A DNA stretch of 64,000 bases. Source: Fastidiosipila sanguinis (GTDB lineage: Bacteria > Bacillota > Clostridia > Saccharofermentanales > Fastidiosipilaceae). This document shows positions 9,484 to 18,712 of this stretch, piece by piece (position 1 is the stretch's first letter; the number at the start of each line of letters is the position of its first letter). The translations under genes were made by a program, and so were the position numbers. Under the pieces are notes generated by a model that made no database searches, had not been told where the DNA came from, and saw nothing but the letters and a program-made list of their open reading frames with translations. The stretch lies in contig NZ_CP027226.1 in NCBI RefSeq assembly GCF_002998295.1, positions 1,284,001 to 1,348,000 on the forward strand. The letters run 5' to 3'.

Positions 9484-10091
9484 TATTCTCCCTCACTTTC
9501 ATGTTCAGTAGCGCTTGCCACATTATTAGCATCCTTCTCTAATAAATACTTATCGTAAATTGGCAAAATAATAGTAGTCAAAACTGCACCAAACAACATT
9601 AAGTTCACTGTTGATAGATTCCAATTGGCAAAAGTTGAAATTAAAATAGCCAACAAAGACAATATCGCAACTACCAAGATAACTAAATTACGTGGCAACT
9701 TCCTAAACATATTGATCCCTGCATCAACTATAAGGACTGCAACTGCAACCTGAATTCCTCTAAATGCGTTCTGTATCCATTGAATACTAATAAACTGTTC
9801 AAAGAATAATGAAATTAAAAATACAATCACAAATGATGGCAAAATTACGCCCAAGGTTGCTATCATTGCCCCTGGCAAATTAGCTTGTTTCTTTCCTACA
9901 AAAGTAGCACAGTTTATTGCAACTGATCCTGGCGTAGATTCAGCAATAATAGTAACGTTAAGTAAGTCTTCGTGAGTAATCCATTTCTCTTTTTCTACGC
10001 ACTCTTCTTCTATTAAAGAAATCATACCGTAGCCACCACCGAAGCTAAATAACCCTATCTTTAAAAACTTTAGGAATAACTCCCAGAGCAT
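9483..10091 (-). CDS. Chromate transporter ChrA-type, short subunit (first of pair)
   Basis: The partner of the downstream short CHR protein. It carries the same paired motifs, F-S-F-G-G-G-Y-G-M-I and E-S-T-P-G-S-V-A-I-N-C-A-T-F-V-G, about six membrane segments, and a charged C-terminal tail rich in Ala, Glu and Asn. A GTG two codons upstream is another possible start; I prefer the ATG at 10091, which has AGGTG close before it, though the spacing is short. The two proteins share the N-terminal fold, as expected for an ancestral duplication. Confidence 0.88.
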   Translation of the reverse strand: MLWELFLKFLKIGLFSFGGGYGMISLIEEECVEKEKWITHEDLLNVTIIAESTPGSVAINCATFVGKKQANLPGAMIATLGVILPSFVIVFLISLFFEQFISIQWIQNAFRGIQVAVAVLIVDAGINMFRKLPRNLVILVVAILSLLAILISTFANWNLSTVNLMLFGAVLTTIILPIYDKYLLEKDANNVASATEHESEGE

Positions 10092-10146
10092 AAACACCTA
10101 ACTTTCTATTTATGTGAACCTTTATGAGAACACCAATCACCAATTT

Positions 10147-11415
10147 CTATAACTTTGACTCTGAATTTTCTTTAATATAATTCTCCAATTCCTCTAACTT
10201 AAACTGGACCTTAAGTATGTAGGATAAATCTCTCCAGATCTCGTCCTTCCAGCTCTTAGAGAACTCTTCATCGAAATGGCCATAGCCAACTAACATAATA
10301 TCATTGTTAGGCAAACATAATACACCTGAATAGCCAGTATCTCCACCCCTCTCATTTTGAGTGTAGTCTCGTGCTAGGAGAAGTCTATATTCTTGTGCCA
10401 ATTTATTGTCGCTTTGCTCCTCTGACTTATTACCACCTTGCCTTGCAGATTCATAAGTTCCAGCCCAAGCAATCCAATCACCAGCTGCCCAATCTTTGGG
10501 ATTTCTAACAATCTCCCTAAAGCTTAAAATCAACTTACCACTAACTGAGTCAAATACTGCTTTATGTCGCTCCCCGGTCAAAGCCAAACTCGTCTCTTGA
10601 GGCTCTGTCCAAGTTTCTCCCTCATCATAGGAGAAAAAGTATGTTGATGGAGCATTATGAGCTTGAGTTCTAGCAATTGCCAAAATCTCTTTACTCTCAG
10701 GATTAGGATCTCTTACCAAACAGACCTCACAGATTTGATACTTATTCTCTAGCTCTCTATATTCACTAAGGTAAGGTCTAGGCTCTGTCCACTTATCCAT
10801 ATCCTCTTCGTCAAAACTCAAGTATGAAATATAATTCTTAAAGTCATGTCCATTGTGGTAGACACCCATCCACTTATCTAAGTATTTACCATTTTCATCT
10901 TTTACCTGAATCAAACTGGACATTACAACAGTGGTAAAGTGTTTCTTACCTTCTTCCAATTCCGGATAAAAGCACTTTAATTCCGTCCAAGTTTCACCAT
11001 TATCTTTAGAAATTGATGTGTAAAAACCTGAAGGCTCTTCTGGAGCCCAACCTGCACAACCACTAATTAGAATTAGGTACTCTCTACCATCTGAGAAATT
11101 CAATGTATAGATAGTAGGAGTTTCGTAAGATTCTTCCCATGACTTTGGAGTATCGGTTTTTTCGACAAAGGTCTTACCACCATCATCAGATATTCTCATG
11201 ATAATAGGACCTTTACCATGCCCTTTTACATAGGCAAGAATTATTCTGCCAGTTTTTGTTTGCAGTAAGTCAGGATGTGCTAAATACTGTCTATCTGTAC
11301 CTGGAGATTTTTCTATAACTTCTTTATATCTTGTTGGAACCTGGAACATATCAACTCCAGTGTTGTCTACCAAACCTAAGTCTACTGCTCTATTTGCACC
11401 TAATTTTTCTAACAT
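10147..11415 (-). CDS. BNR-repeat sialidase-like protein
   Basis: A beta-propeller of the sialidase superfamily. Three Asp-box repeats are clear: S-D-D-G-G-K-T-F, S-K-D-N-G-E-T-W and S-Y-D-E-G-E-T-W. Length (422 residues) suits a single six-bladed propeller. There is no signal peptide or lipobox, so the protein is probably cytosolic and acts on imported oligosaccharides. I do not see the F/Y-R-I-P arginine motif that marks GH33 sialidases (present in the other one at 36919-38247); the corresponding region reads Y-L-A-H-P-D-L-L. It may therefore be a related hydrolase or lyase with a different sugar substrate. It lies just upstream of the ChrA pair on the same strand with 55 bases between. Confidence 0.75.
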   Translation of the reverse strand: MLEKLGANRAVDLGLVDNTGVDMFQVPTRYKEVIEKSPGTDRQYLAHPDLLQTKTGRIILAYVKGHGKGPIIMRISDDGGKTFVEKTDTPKSWEESYETPTIYTLNFSDGREYLILISGCAGWAPEEPSGFYTSISKDNGETWTELKCFYPELEEGKKHFTTVVMSSLIQVKDENGKYLDKWMGVYHNGHDFKNYISYLSFDEEDMDKWTEPRPYLSEYRELENKYQICEVCLVRDPNPESKEILAIARTQAHNAPSTYFFSYDEGETWTEPQETSLALTGERHKAVFDSVSGKLILSFREIVRNPKDWAAGDWIAWAGTYESARQGGNKSEEQSDNKLAQEYRLLLARDYTQNERGGDTGYSGVLCLPNNDIMLVGYGHFDEEFSKSWKDEIWRDLSYILKVQFKLEELENYIKENSESKL

Positions 11416-11459
11416 GTTTACCCACTTTTTACGCTAATTTTGTTTTTACATCAATTTTA

Positions 11460-12407
11460 TTATAAATCTAGTTCTGCCAATCTTTTATTAATACTGTCCA
11501 TATAATCTCTAGCAGTTTTTATATCTTTAAATTGATTTTCATTACTAATTGCATGCAACAAATTCATATATATATTATATAGTCGCAGACAAAGTAATTC
11601 ATTGCCACTCAAGCTTTCTAGATTCTTGGTAGATCCATAACCTTGCCAAAATTCTTCTCTGTCCATCCAGCCAGCTGCAAATTCAAATAAAGGATCTCCT
11701 ATCATTGCTCTATCCAAATCTATCAGATAAGTTTCACCATCATTAAAAATAACATTTGCAGCCCAAAGATCTCCATGAATAATTGAAGTTTTTTCTCTGG
11801 AATCTAAAATTTCTCTATTAACTTCAAATACATTTATAAGTTCATCTAAATTTACATTGCTCTTCAGCTCCGGACCTGCATTTTCTAAAACATTCTTAAC
11901 GGAATATATTAAAAACTCAGCCCATGATGTAAAACTTTTATCCTCTACACAGAAGAGGTAGCCACAATAATCAGTGTCAACTTTTTGCGAGTGCATTCTC
12001 TTTATGATTTTCCCTAAATTCTCCAAAAGCCTAGAGTTAATTGCATCATCTTTGGACTCATCACTCCATAACTGCTCACTCAAAACTTTACCTGATATAA
12101 ATTGCCCTATACTGTACTCTTCTCCATCAATTACACCAAGTTCAAAATAATTAGCTACAGGAATATTATATTTTTGCATTAGTTTATATGCCAAACCCTC
12201 ATTAGCCATAGCGAGCTGCTCAAAATACATTAAATTATGCTTTCCCGGGCTTATCCTAATAATAAACTCAGGTGCATCATCAACCATAGCAATATACGAT
12301 CTATTAAATGTACCACCAGAAATCTTTCTAAAGCTCAATTTAGAAAGGTTCGGAAAGTGATTTACTAAAATTCTTTGTAAAATAATTTCATCTGAATCTG
12401 CAGTCAT
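11460..12407 (-). CDS. APH-family phosphotransferase (small-molecule kinase)
   Basis: A kinase of the aminoglycoside phosphotransferase/choline kinase fold, cytosolic, using ATP. The catalytic loop is I-I-H-G-D-L-W-A-A-N-V-I-F and the metal-binding motif is Y-L-I-D-L-D-R-A. Fructosamine kinases, homoserine kinase-like and sugar kinases share these, so the acceptor is unknown; a sugar or amino-sugar is plausible given the neighbours. I placed the start at the ATG at 12407, preceded by GAGGTGG, instead of a TTG four codons upstream. It ends 44 bases before the BNR protein gene starts, so the two may be co-transcribed. Confidence 0.8.
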   Translation of the reverse strand: MTADSDEIILQRILVNHFPNLSKLSFRKISGGTFNRSYIAMVDDAPEFIIRISPGKHNLMYFEQLAMANEGLAYKLMQKYNIPVANYFELGVIDGEEYSIGQFISGKVLSEQLWSDESKDDAINSRLLENLGKIIKRMHSQKVDTDYCGYLFCVEDKSFTSWAEFLIYSVKNVLENAGPELKSNVNLDELINVFEVNREILDSREKTSIIHGDLWAANVIFNDGETYLIDLDRAMIGDPLFEFAAGWMDREEFWQGYGSTKNLESLSGNELLCLRLYNIYMNLLHAISNENQFKDIKTARDYMDSINKRLAELDL

Positions 12408-12531
12408 ATCCCACCTCAACTAATTTTCTTTATTTTACTATTCGCAAAAAAGATTTTCAAAACATCTGTATATAATTTTTCTTATTTCCATTACAATTAA
12501 AATCATATAAAAGTTAAATTAGGAGATAATT

Positions 12532-13239
12532 ATGTTAGAACTTAGTAATAAATTTTTGCAATTGGAAATAGATCCAGAGGGAGCTTACATCACTTCATTT
12601 AGAGCCGGCGCTCAAAATATTTTCTTCCCAAGAACTCAGCTAGATTACAATGGTACTAGCAAAAATCGTGGTGGATCTCACGTGTGCTTACCTCAATTTG
12701 GAGCACCTGGTGAGTTCAATCTTAAGAGCCATGGTTTTGGTAGAGAAATCCTTTGGCAAGTTGAATCCCAAACTGAAGATAATTTAACTCTTTTAGCCAA
12801 TAAAGTTGCAGGTGAATACGAAGAGCTAGAATCTAGACAAAGCTTTGCTCTAGTTGACTCTACTCTAGAGATTGTTTTATCAGTAAGAAATAATGGAGAA
12901 AACCCATTAGCCATATCTCCAGCCTTCCACCCATACTTCAATGTAGCAGGTCAAGAAGAGATTAAAATTGATGGCGAAACAATTGATATCACTGACGATA
13001 AGTTTGCTGATTCAGTTTATGTAAATAGCCCTAAACTTGTTGAAACAGACTTATTTAACCTTGAGTTAGAGTACGAAAAATTACCTGTTACTGTTCTCTG
13101 GACAGACAAAAAAGCTGATTACTTCTGCATTGAACCTACTTATAATTCAATTAGCTTCTCTAAAGGCGAAGGATATCTGACCCTAGCAGCTGGTGAAAGC
13201 GCAACCTTCAAATATAAAGTTTCAGTAACAGTAAAATAG
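12532..13239 (+). CDS. Aldose 1-epimerase family protein (mutarotase-like)
   Basis: Interconverts alpha and beta anomers of aldoses or their phosphates. The 235-residue size is short for GalM (about 340) and fits the subfamily with hexose-6-phosphate mutarotase-like activity. The catalytic histidine is in S-P-A-F-H-P-Y-F-N-V; the C-terminal F-C-I-E-P-T-Y-N-S-I carries the likely catalytic glutamate. No signal peptide. Starts after a TTAGGAGAT site. The first gene of a two-gene plus-strand group with the CPBP protease. Confidence 0.88.
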   Translation: MLELSNKFLQLEIDPEGAYITSFRAGAQNIFFPRTQLDYNGTSKNRGGSHVCLPQFGAPGEFNLKSHGFGREILWQVESQTEDNLTLLANKVAGEYEELESRQSFALVDSTLEIVLSVRNNGENPLAISPAFHPYFNVAGQEEIKIDGETIDITDDKFADSVYVNSPKLVETDLFNLELEYEKLPVTVLWTDKKADYFCIEPTYNSISFSKGEGYLTLAAGESATFKYKVSVTVK

Positions 13240-13287
13240 CTCTGAAATATTAACACTAGAGGATTTGAGAAAGGCGATCATAATCAA

Positions 13288-13992
13288 ATGGAAACTACCA
13301 GTAAACAAGTAAAATTCAAAAATAATAGATACAAATTTGCTTTTATTATAATAAGCAGTCTACTTGTATGCTCTGCTATAGCATCTTTAGATTTAGTTTT
13401 CCATTTATCGTATGTGCCCAAATCAGCGATTAAGATTCTCCTCTTCACTTTACCAGTTCTATTGTATAAGTTGATATTCAAGAATTCATACATTACACAC
13501 CAGCTAAAAAATCCTAACAAAAGAAATCTGAAGGTATCAGCATTAATAGCAGCTGGAGTCTCTCTGGTCATTATTGGAGCATATTTGATTTTTAAAGACT
13601 ACATCTCAGCTGAGAATATTAGAGATAACTTAGCCAAAAGAGAAAACATTGATGCCAGTAATTTCTTATATGTGGCCTTGCACATTGCTTTCGTAAATTC
13701 ACTTTTAGAAGAAATTTTCTTCCGTGCATTTATCTTTTATTATTTGAATAAACTAAACTTAAGGATTTTTGCTTATATCTATAGCAGTCTTTTGTTCTCC
13801 CTATATCACGTTACGACAATAGCCGCTTGGTTCGATTGGTGGCTTAATTTAATCATTATTGTTGCACTATTTGTCGTTGGCATTATTTTCGATTATTTAT
13901 GTGAAAAATCTAATAGCTTCCTAGCACCATGGTTCTTACATATTGTGGCAAATCTGAGTATCAACGGAATCGCCTGGTTTAGTATTTTATAA
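13288..13992 (+). CDS. CPBP family intramembrane metalloprotease
   Basis: A CAAX-protease/bacteriocin-processing type membrane protein, 234 residues with about six hydrophobic helices. Motif 1 is L-L-E-E-I-F-F-R-A-F (EExxxR), motif 2 is S-L-Y-H, and motif 3 is the W-F-L-H-I-V-A-N segment near the C-terminus; together they give the glutamate and histidine metal ligands of this family. Function in this organism is unknown; family members process prenylated or bacteriocin-like peptides or modulate membrane regulators. A bidirectional terminator follows directly. Confidence 0.88.
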   Translation: METTSKQVKFKNNRYKFAFIIISSLLVCSAIASLDLVFHLSYVPKSAIKILLFTLPVLLYKLIFKNSYITHQLKNPNKRNLKVSALIAAGVSLVIIGAYLIFKDYISAENIRDNLAKRENIDASNFLYVALHIAFVNSLLEEIFFRAFIFYYLNKLNLRIFAYIYSSLLFSLYHVTTIAAWFDWWLNLIIIVALFVVGIIFDYLCEKSNSFLAPWFLHIVANLSINGIAWFSIL

Positions 13993-13997
13993 ATGCA

Positions 13998-14025
13998 AAA
14001 AGCCTCCTTTAACAAGGAGGCTTTT
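13998..14025. terminator. Bidirectional intrinsic terminator between convergent genes
   Basis: Perfect 12-bp stem (AAAAGCCTCCTT and complement) with a 4-base loop, A-rich on one side and T-rich on the other. It serves the CPBP gene on the plus strand and the lactate dehydrogenase gene on the minus strand. Confidence 0.9.
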
Positions 14026-14056
14026 ATCATAATTTCAATTAAACTAGAAATCTAAA

Positions 14057-15004
14057 TTAATCTAAATCTAATTCATCTAAAACAGTCTTCATTGTCTCAG
14101 CTGAAGCACGCAATTTAGATAATTCTTCTGCTGTATAACTAAGCTCTAGAGATACAACACCTTCACGAGAAATCAAAGCTGGCATACTAATCGCCAAACC
14201 TTCTAGGCCATACTCACCATCCATAACACTAGAAACAGGCATAACCTTATTTGAGTTTGTGTATAAAGCTTCGACAATTCTTGTTGTTGTCATAGCTATA
14301 CCATAGTTAGTTGTACCTTTCTTGTTGATAATCTCATAAGCTGAGTCTCTAACTTGTTGGTAAATATTCTCTTTCAATTCATCTGTAAGATCGATACCTC
14401 TTGCTTTTGCGAATTCATCAACTGGGGTACCGTGAACTGTAACTCTACTCCAAGCTGGGAATGAGCTATCACCATGTTCACCAAGAATATCAGCACTAAT
14501 TGAAGCTGCATTAACTTTTAATTCTTGTGATAGCAAGTAAATAAATCTAGAAGAATCTAGAACTGTACCTGAACCAATAATTCTTTCTTTTGGTAATCCG
14601 GATAATTTATATGTTACATAGGTCAAGATATCTACAGGGTTAGCAACAACTACTATGTATCCTGAGAATCCTGTTTCCATAATTGCAGGAACAATTGACT
14701 TGAAGATATTTGTATTCTTCTTAACTAGATCTAATCTTGTTTCTCCCGGTTTTTGTGCTGCACCAGCAGTGATTACTACGAAGCCTGCTTCCTTAACATC
14801 TTTTTCGTAAGATCCTGCATAAACCTTAACTGGTTTTGTTGCTAAAACTGAACCATGAGCTATATCTAAAGCTTCACCTTCAGCTTTTTCTTGATTTGCA
14901 TCAATAATTGCGATCTTGTTAAAAAGACCTGAGTTCATAAGTCTAAATGCTGTTGCAGAACCGACGTTACCTGCACCAATTACAACTACTTTTTGTAAGT
15001 TCAT
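14057..15004 (-). CDS. ldh: L-lactate dehydrogenase
   Basis: Reduces pyruvate to L-lactate with NADH in fermentation. The N-terminal Rossmann motif is V-V-V-I-G-A-G-N-V-G-S-A-T-A; the catalytic segment is G-E-H-G-D-S-S-F-P-A-W-S with the active histidine; V-A-N-P-V-D-I-L-T-Y and the substrate-binding G-S-G-T-V-L-D-S-S-R-F arginine are present. Start set to the ATG at 15004 because AAAGGAGAAAC lies directly upstream, giving 315 residues, normal for the family. An upstream in-frame ATG at 15034 lacks such a site. The glutamine/arginine specificity position (A-A-Q-K-P-G-E-T-R) fits lactate, not malate, dehydrogenase. Confidence 0.95.
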   Translation of the reverse strand: MNLQKVVVIGAGNVGSATAFRLMNSGLFNKIAIIDANQEKAEGEALDIAHGSVLATKPVKVYAGSYEKDVKEAGFVVITAGAAQKPGETRLDLVKKNTNIFKSIVPAIMETGFSGYIVVVANPVDILTYVTYKLSGLPKERIIGSGTVLDSSRFIYLLSQELKVNAASISADILGEHGDSSFPAWSRVTVHGTPVDEFAKARGIDLTDELKENIYQQVRDSAYEIINKKGTTNYGIAMTTTRIVEALYTNSNKVMPVSSVMDGEYGLEGLAISMPALISREGVVSLELSYTAEELSKLRASAETMKTVLDELDLD

Positions 15005-15118
15005 AAGCGTTTCTCCTTTTACTATTTTTCCCAAAAATAAAAATAATTCTCTTAATTTAATTTGTCAATAGAATTTTTCATTAAATCTCTGCTAATACAG
15101 GCTTTTTATACCTCTAGC

Positions 15119-17158
15119 TTACCCCATAGAATAAAGTACCATCATAGAAAGTTTTGGAACGCTTACATGAGAATCTTTTATAGTCTCTATAATCTCAGTA
15201 CCAGCTTTCTTGTCATTAACGACTACATTCCAGCTTTCTGCCTCTGGTAGATCTAATTTATGAGCTTTTTCATTAGCGTTATATGCAACCACAATGTCTT
15301 TCCATTCGTCTTGGTTAGCATGTAAACGCAACTTAAATACTATAAATTTATCCTCTACTTGCAAAAACACCAAGTGTTTTTTAATCAGTTCAACATCATT
15401 CATTCTGAACGCAGGATGCTCTTTTCTTAACTTAATTAAGCCTTGGTAATATTCACTGACCTCTAAGAATTTATCTTTATTTTCCCACCTAATCATATTG
15501 ACATAATCAGGGCTCTTATAAGTATTATGATCACCGTACTTAGTTCTCAAGAATTCGTCACCACCATAGATAAAAGGTATACCTTGGCTTGTCATAACAA
15601 TACCATTGGCCAAGAGACTTCTTCTTACACATTCATCTTCTAGGACATTATCAAAGTCTACACTAGCATATGGATCAGCTGCCAAAACTGCAGTCTCTAC
15701 ATCACCATATTTATCCAAAGTTTCTCCGAATAATTGTCCATCCAAGATCTGTAGGAAACCAGCTTCTTCATCCAACTCTTGTGTCTTTAGAATTTTGTCC
15801 CACATATTCAAGTTGTCATGAGCTATTACGTAGTTAATAGATTCACTAGGCTTGGCTGTGAAATCTCTATAAGATCCTTCGACTCCACGGATAATATTAA
15901 CCTCTTCACCATCTGCTCCCGTAGCAAAACCTTGGCTAGCATCATCACTGCCACCTTTGATAGCATTACGTAGATTATCATTAAATACTGAGAAACCATT
16001 GTTAGTTTGAGTACCTTTTAGCACTTGTTGATCTATTGGCAAAGCTGAGACATTACCTGTCCAAGGTTCACCTAAGAAAAGTATACTTGAATCAATCTCT
16101 GTATGAACTTTTCTAACAATTTTCTTCATAGTCTCTCTATCAATTAATCCCATAAGGTCAAAACGGAAACCATCAATTCCAAATTCTTCAATCCAATACA
16201 GGATTGAATCTAGGATAAATTTACGAACCATTGGAGCTTCACTCGCAATCTCATTACCACAACCAGAACCGTTAGTGTAAACACCTTCGTCAGTTTTGCG
16301 ATAATAATATCCTGGAGCAATTTTCTCAAAAGGTCCTTCATCAATAGAGAAAGTATGGTTATAAACAACATCCATGATCACTCGCATTCCTGCATCATGA
16401 ATTGCTTGTATCGCAGTTTTTAATTCTTTTATTCTTGTAATAGGATTCGTCGAATCAGTAGAGTATGAACCTTCTGGAGCATTATAGTTCTGTGGATCAT
16501 AGCCCCAGTTATAATCTTCAGGATCATAATGCAATTCGTTAACAGTTACATAATCATAAATAGGCAAAAGCTGAACATGAGTTACACCTAGCTCCACTAA
16601 ATGGTCAAGACCAGTACTGTTTCCTCCTGGAGTCTTGGTACCTCTCTCGGTCAAAGCTAGATACTTACCCTTGTTCTTCATTCCAGAATCTGGACTTATT
16701 GAAAAGTCTCTGATATGTATCTCATAAATTATTGCATCTGTTGGACTATCAAGCTGTGCTCTTATACGAGGATCCCAGTTTTCCGGATTAGTTTCTGCAA
16801 GATCAATTATTGCACCTCTATGACCATTTGCCGAAAGCGCTTTGGCATAAGGATCAACTGCATAATTTATATCTCCTTCAGGTAACTCTACACGGAACAT
16901 ATAAAATTGTCCTTTGAGATCTTTTTCTACTGCAATTTCCCAAACACCAAACTCTCCTAACTTCATTGGAAGTTTCTCAATATAATCCTCATGGCTAACT
17001 AATAAGCCTAAGTCATCATATTGACCTGCATCCCTATACAATGCAAGTTCAACATTTATAGCAGTTGGAGCAAAAACTTTAAAACTGCTCTTCTCTTCAC
17101 TATAAATACAACCTAAATCATTCTTATTATAAAATTCTTTTTTCTTTTCTTTTCTCAT
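15119..17158 (-). CDS. pulA: Type I pullulanase (GH13)
   Basis: Cleaves alpha-1,6 branch points in pullulan, limit dextrins or glycogen. Signatures are Y-N-W-G-Y-D-P (type I pullulanase hallmark), M-D-V-V-Y-N-H-T-F, D-G-F-R-F-D-L-M-G (nucleophile Asp), F-L-G-E-P-W-T-G (acid/base Glu) and Y-V-I-A-H-D-N-L. An N-terminal CBM48-like domain spans about residues 10-110. No signal peptide or sorting motif is seen, so it likely acts on internal glycogen or imported dextrins. Start placed at the ATG at 17158 after GGGTG; a GTG two codons upstream is possible. 679 residues is typical of cytosolic forms. Confidence 0.94.
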   Translation of the reverse strand: MRKEKKKEFYNKNDLGCIYSEEKSSFKVFAPTAINVELALYRDAGQYDDLGLLVSHEDYIEKLPMKLGEFGVWEIAVEKDLKGQFYMFRVELPEGDINYAVDPYAKALSANGHRGAIIDLAETNPENWDPRIRAQLDSPTDAIIYEIHIRDFSISPDSGMKNKGKYLALTERGTKTPGGNSTGLDHLVELGVTHVQLLPIYDYVTVNELHYDPEDYNWGYDPQNYNAPEGSYSTDSTNPITRIKELKTAIQAIHDAGMRVIMDVVYNHTFSIDEGPFEKIAPGYYYRKTDEGVYTNGSGCGNEIASEAPMVRKFILDSILYWIEEFGIDGFRFDLMGLIDRETMKKIVRKVHTEIDSSILFLGEPWTGNVSALPIDQQVLKGTQTNNGFSVFNDNLRNAIKGGSDDASQGFATGADGEEVNIIRGVEGSYRDFTAKPSESINYVIAHDNLNMWDKILKTQELDEEAGFLQILDGQLFGETLDKYGDVETAVLAADPYASVDFDNVLEDECVRRSLLANGIVMTSQGIPFIYGGDEFLRTKYGDHNTYKSPDYVNMIRWENKDKFLEVSEYYQGLIKLRKEHPAFRMNDVELIKKHLVFLQVEDKFIVFKLRLHANQDEWKDIVVAYNANEKAHKLDLPEAESWNVVVNDKKAGTEIIETIKDSHVSVPKLSMMVLYSMG

Positions 17159-17334
17159 ATGCACCCGTCATTACTTAAATTCGCTTTTATTCTATCAGAA
17201 AATAATAAACTTGCATCTAACAAATCCGGCTTTTATCCATTTATTTAATATTATTTACAAAATAAAACTGGGCCTCATTGTACCGACCCCCAAAAGTTAG
17301 ACCAAAATCTAACGATTGGGAGGTCGGTGTTTTT

Positions 17335-17913
17335 ATGGCAAAATATAGTTTTGAATTCAAGAAGAAAGTTGTTTTAGAATATTTGGATGGTAAAGGTGGA
17401 CTGGATTATCTTTCTAAAAAATATGGACTTGGCTCTAAGACACAGTTACGCAGTTGGATTAATGCATATAAAATGTTTGGTGACGAAGGATTAATGCGTT
17501 CTCGTAAAAAAGAAAAATATTCTTTCGAAATGAAGCTTTCTATTGTAGAGTTATATCTATCAAGTGAGATTTCATATCAAGACTTGGCAATTCAAGAAGG
17601 TATAAGCAATCCAAGTATGATTTGTAACTGGGTCAGTCGCTTTCGTGCTGCCGGTCCTGATGCTTTGAAACCACGCAAGAAAGGTCGAAAAAGAAAATTG
17701 GATAAACCTAAGATAGATAATAAAGCTCAAGAAGCGGAAGAAAGAATAGTTGATACAAGTGCAGAACATGTTAAAGAATTAGAAGATGAACTGCTTAAGT
17801 TAAGAATCGAGAATGCCTTTTTAAAAGAACTGAGGAGACTGCGTTTAGAGGACGAGGCAAAAATGAGAGAACGGCACTCGTCATCAACAGTCTCCGAGGA
17901 GAATTCAAACTAA
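17335..17913 (+). CDS. IS3-family transposase OrfA (copy 1)
   Basis: DNA-binding half of an IS3-type transposase, 192 residues. It has two helix-turn-helix units (about residues 15-50 and 65-105, with S-F-E-M-K-L-S-I-V-E-L-Y and N-P-S-M-I-C-N-W-V) and a leucine-zipper region (E-L-E-D-E-L-L-K-L-R-I-E-N) near the end. The start is the ATG 56 bases from the IS end, after GGGAGGT. The orfB frame is open across the last third of orfA in the -1 phase, so the full enzyme would normally come from a -1 frameshift, probably around GGCAAAAATGAG; the exact slip site is not proven. Confidence 0.92.
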   Translation: MAKYSFEFKKKVVLEYLDGKGGLDYLSKKYGLGSKTQLRSWINAYKMFGDEGLMRSRKKEKYSFEMKLSIVELYLSSEISYQDLAIQEGISNPSMICNWVSRFRAAGPDALKPRKKGRKRKLDKPKIDNKAQEAEERIVDTSAEHVKELEDELLKLRIENAFLKELRRLRLEDEAKMRERHSSSTVSEENSN

Positions 17914-17936
17914 AAGACCTTCTCTCTTATACAGGC

Positions 17937-18678
17937 ATGCCTAAAGCAACATATATGTACTGGCAGAAAAGATTAGATAGAGAAAATCCTGACAAAGAAA
18001 TCGAGGAAAAGATTCTTGAAATCAGAGATAATCACAAGGATTATGGTTATCGTCGAGTGACTGGAGAATTAAGAAATCAAGGATACTATGTAAACAAAAA
18101 GAAAGTACAACGTATAATGCAAAAACTTGTTTTGCAAGTCACTTCTTTCACTCGAAAAAGCCGGAAATACAGTTCATATAAAGGTAAAGTTGGAACGGTT
18201 GCTCCTAATCGCATAAGGAGACGATTTAATACATGTATACCACATCAGAAGATTACAACAGATACTACAGAATTTAAGTATTATGAGATTAATGCAAAAG
18301 GTCAAATGACAATGCGTAAGCTTTATCTGGATCCATTTATGGATATGTGTAATAGTGAAATTATAAGCTATGGAATTGACAAGAAACCATTCGGATCAAG
18401 GGTGGGCTTACCAAATGAAAGCATACTCTCATCGTCTAAAGGAAGAAAGAATCTTCCAAAGCATGTCTCGTAAAGGCAACTGTCACGATAACGCTGTTAT
18501 GGAGAATTTCTTTGGTTTGTTAAAACAAGAAATCTATTATGGTGCTACTTACTATAGCTATGATGAGTTAAAGTCAGAAATAGAACGATACATAAAGTAT
18601 TATAATGAACAAAGAATTAAAGAAAAACTAGGATGGCTAAGTCCAGTACAATACAGACTTAGACTCTTGGCTGCATAA
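17937..18678 (+). pseudogene. IS3-family transposase OrfB, frameshifted by 77-nt deletion (copy 1)
   Basis: The catalytic DDE half is broken. The reading frame matches copy 2 up to about base 18386 (I-S-Y-G-I-D-K-K), then 77 bases present in copy 2 are absent and the phase shifts. The first Asp (T-T-D-T-T-E-F) is retained; the second (H-S-D-Q-G-W) and the Glu (N-A-V-M-E-N-F-F) are encoded only in the other frame, in an open stretch ending at 18678. That second stretch is a remnant and not an independent gene. Confidence 0.93.
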
Positions 18679-18681
18679 AAA

Positions 18682-18712
18682 TAGCGTAGCAGTTTATATG
18701 GCTGCTACGCTA
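18682..18712 (+). terminator. Intrinsic terminator inside IS copy 1
   Basis: Perfect 11-bp stem TAGCGTAGCAG/CTGCTACGCTA, with A-run before and AAAAAAG after, just downstream of the orfB remnant stop. The same hairpin exists in copy 2 with a changed loop, so it is part of the element and insulates flanking genes. Confidence 0.8.

Noticed and set aside
17275-17278. Target duplication of IS copy 1 alone
   Set aside because: Left flank TCAT and right flank CCAC do not match, so no simple target repeat can be claimed for this copy; copy 2 alone also lacks one.
18370-18678. Separate small transposase gene after orfB of IS copy 1
   Set aside because: It is the downstream part of orfB put out of frame by the 77-nt deletion, as the intact copy 2 shows.
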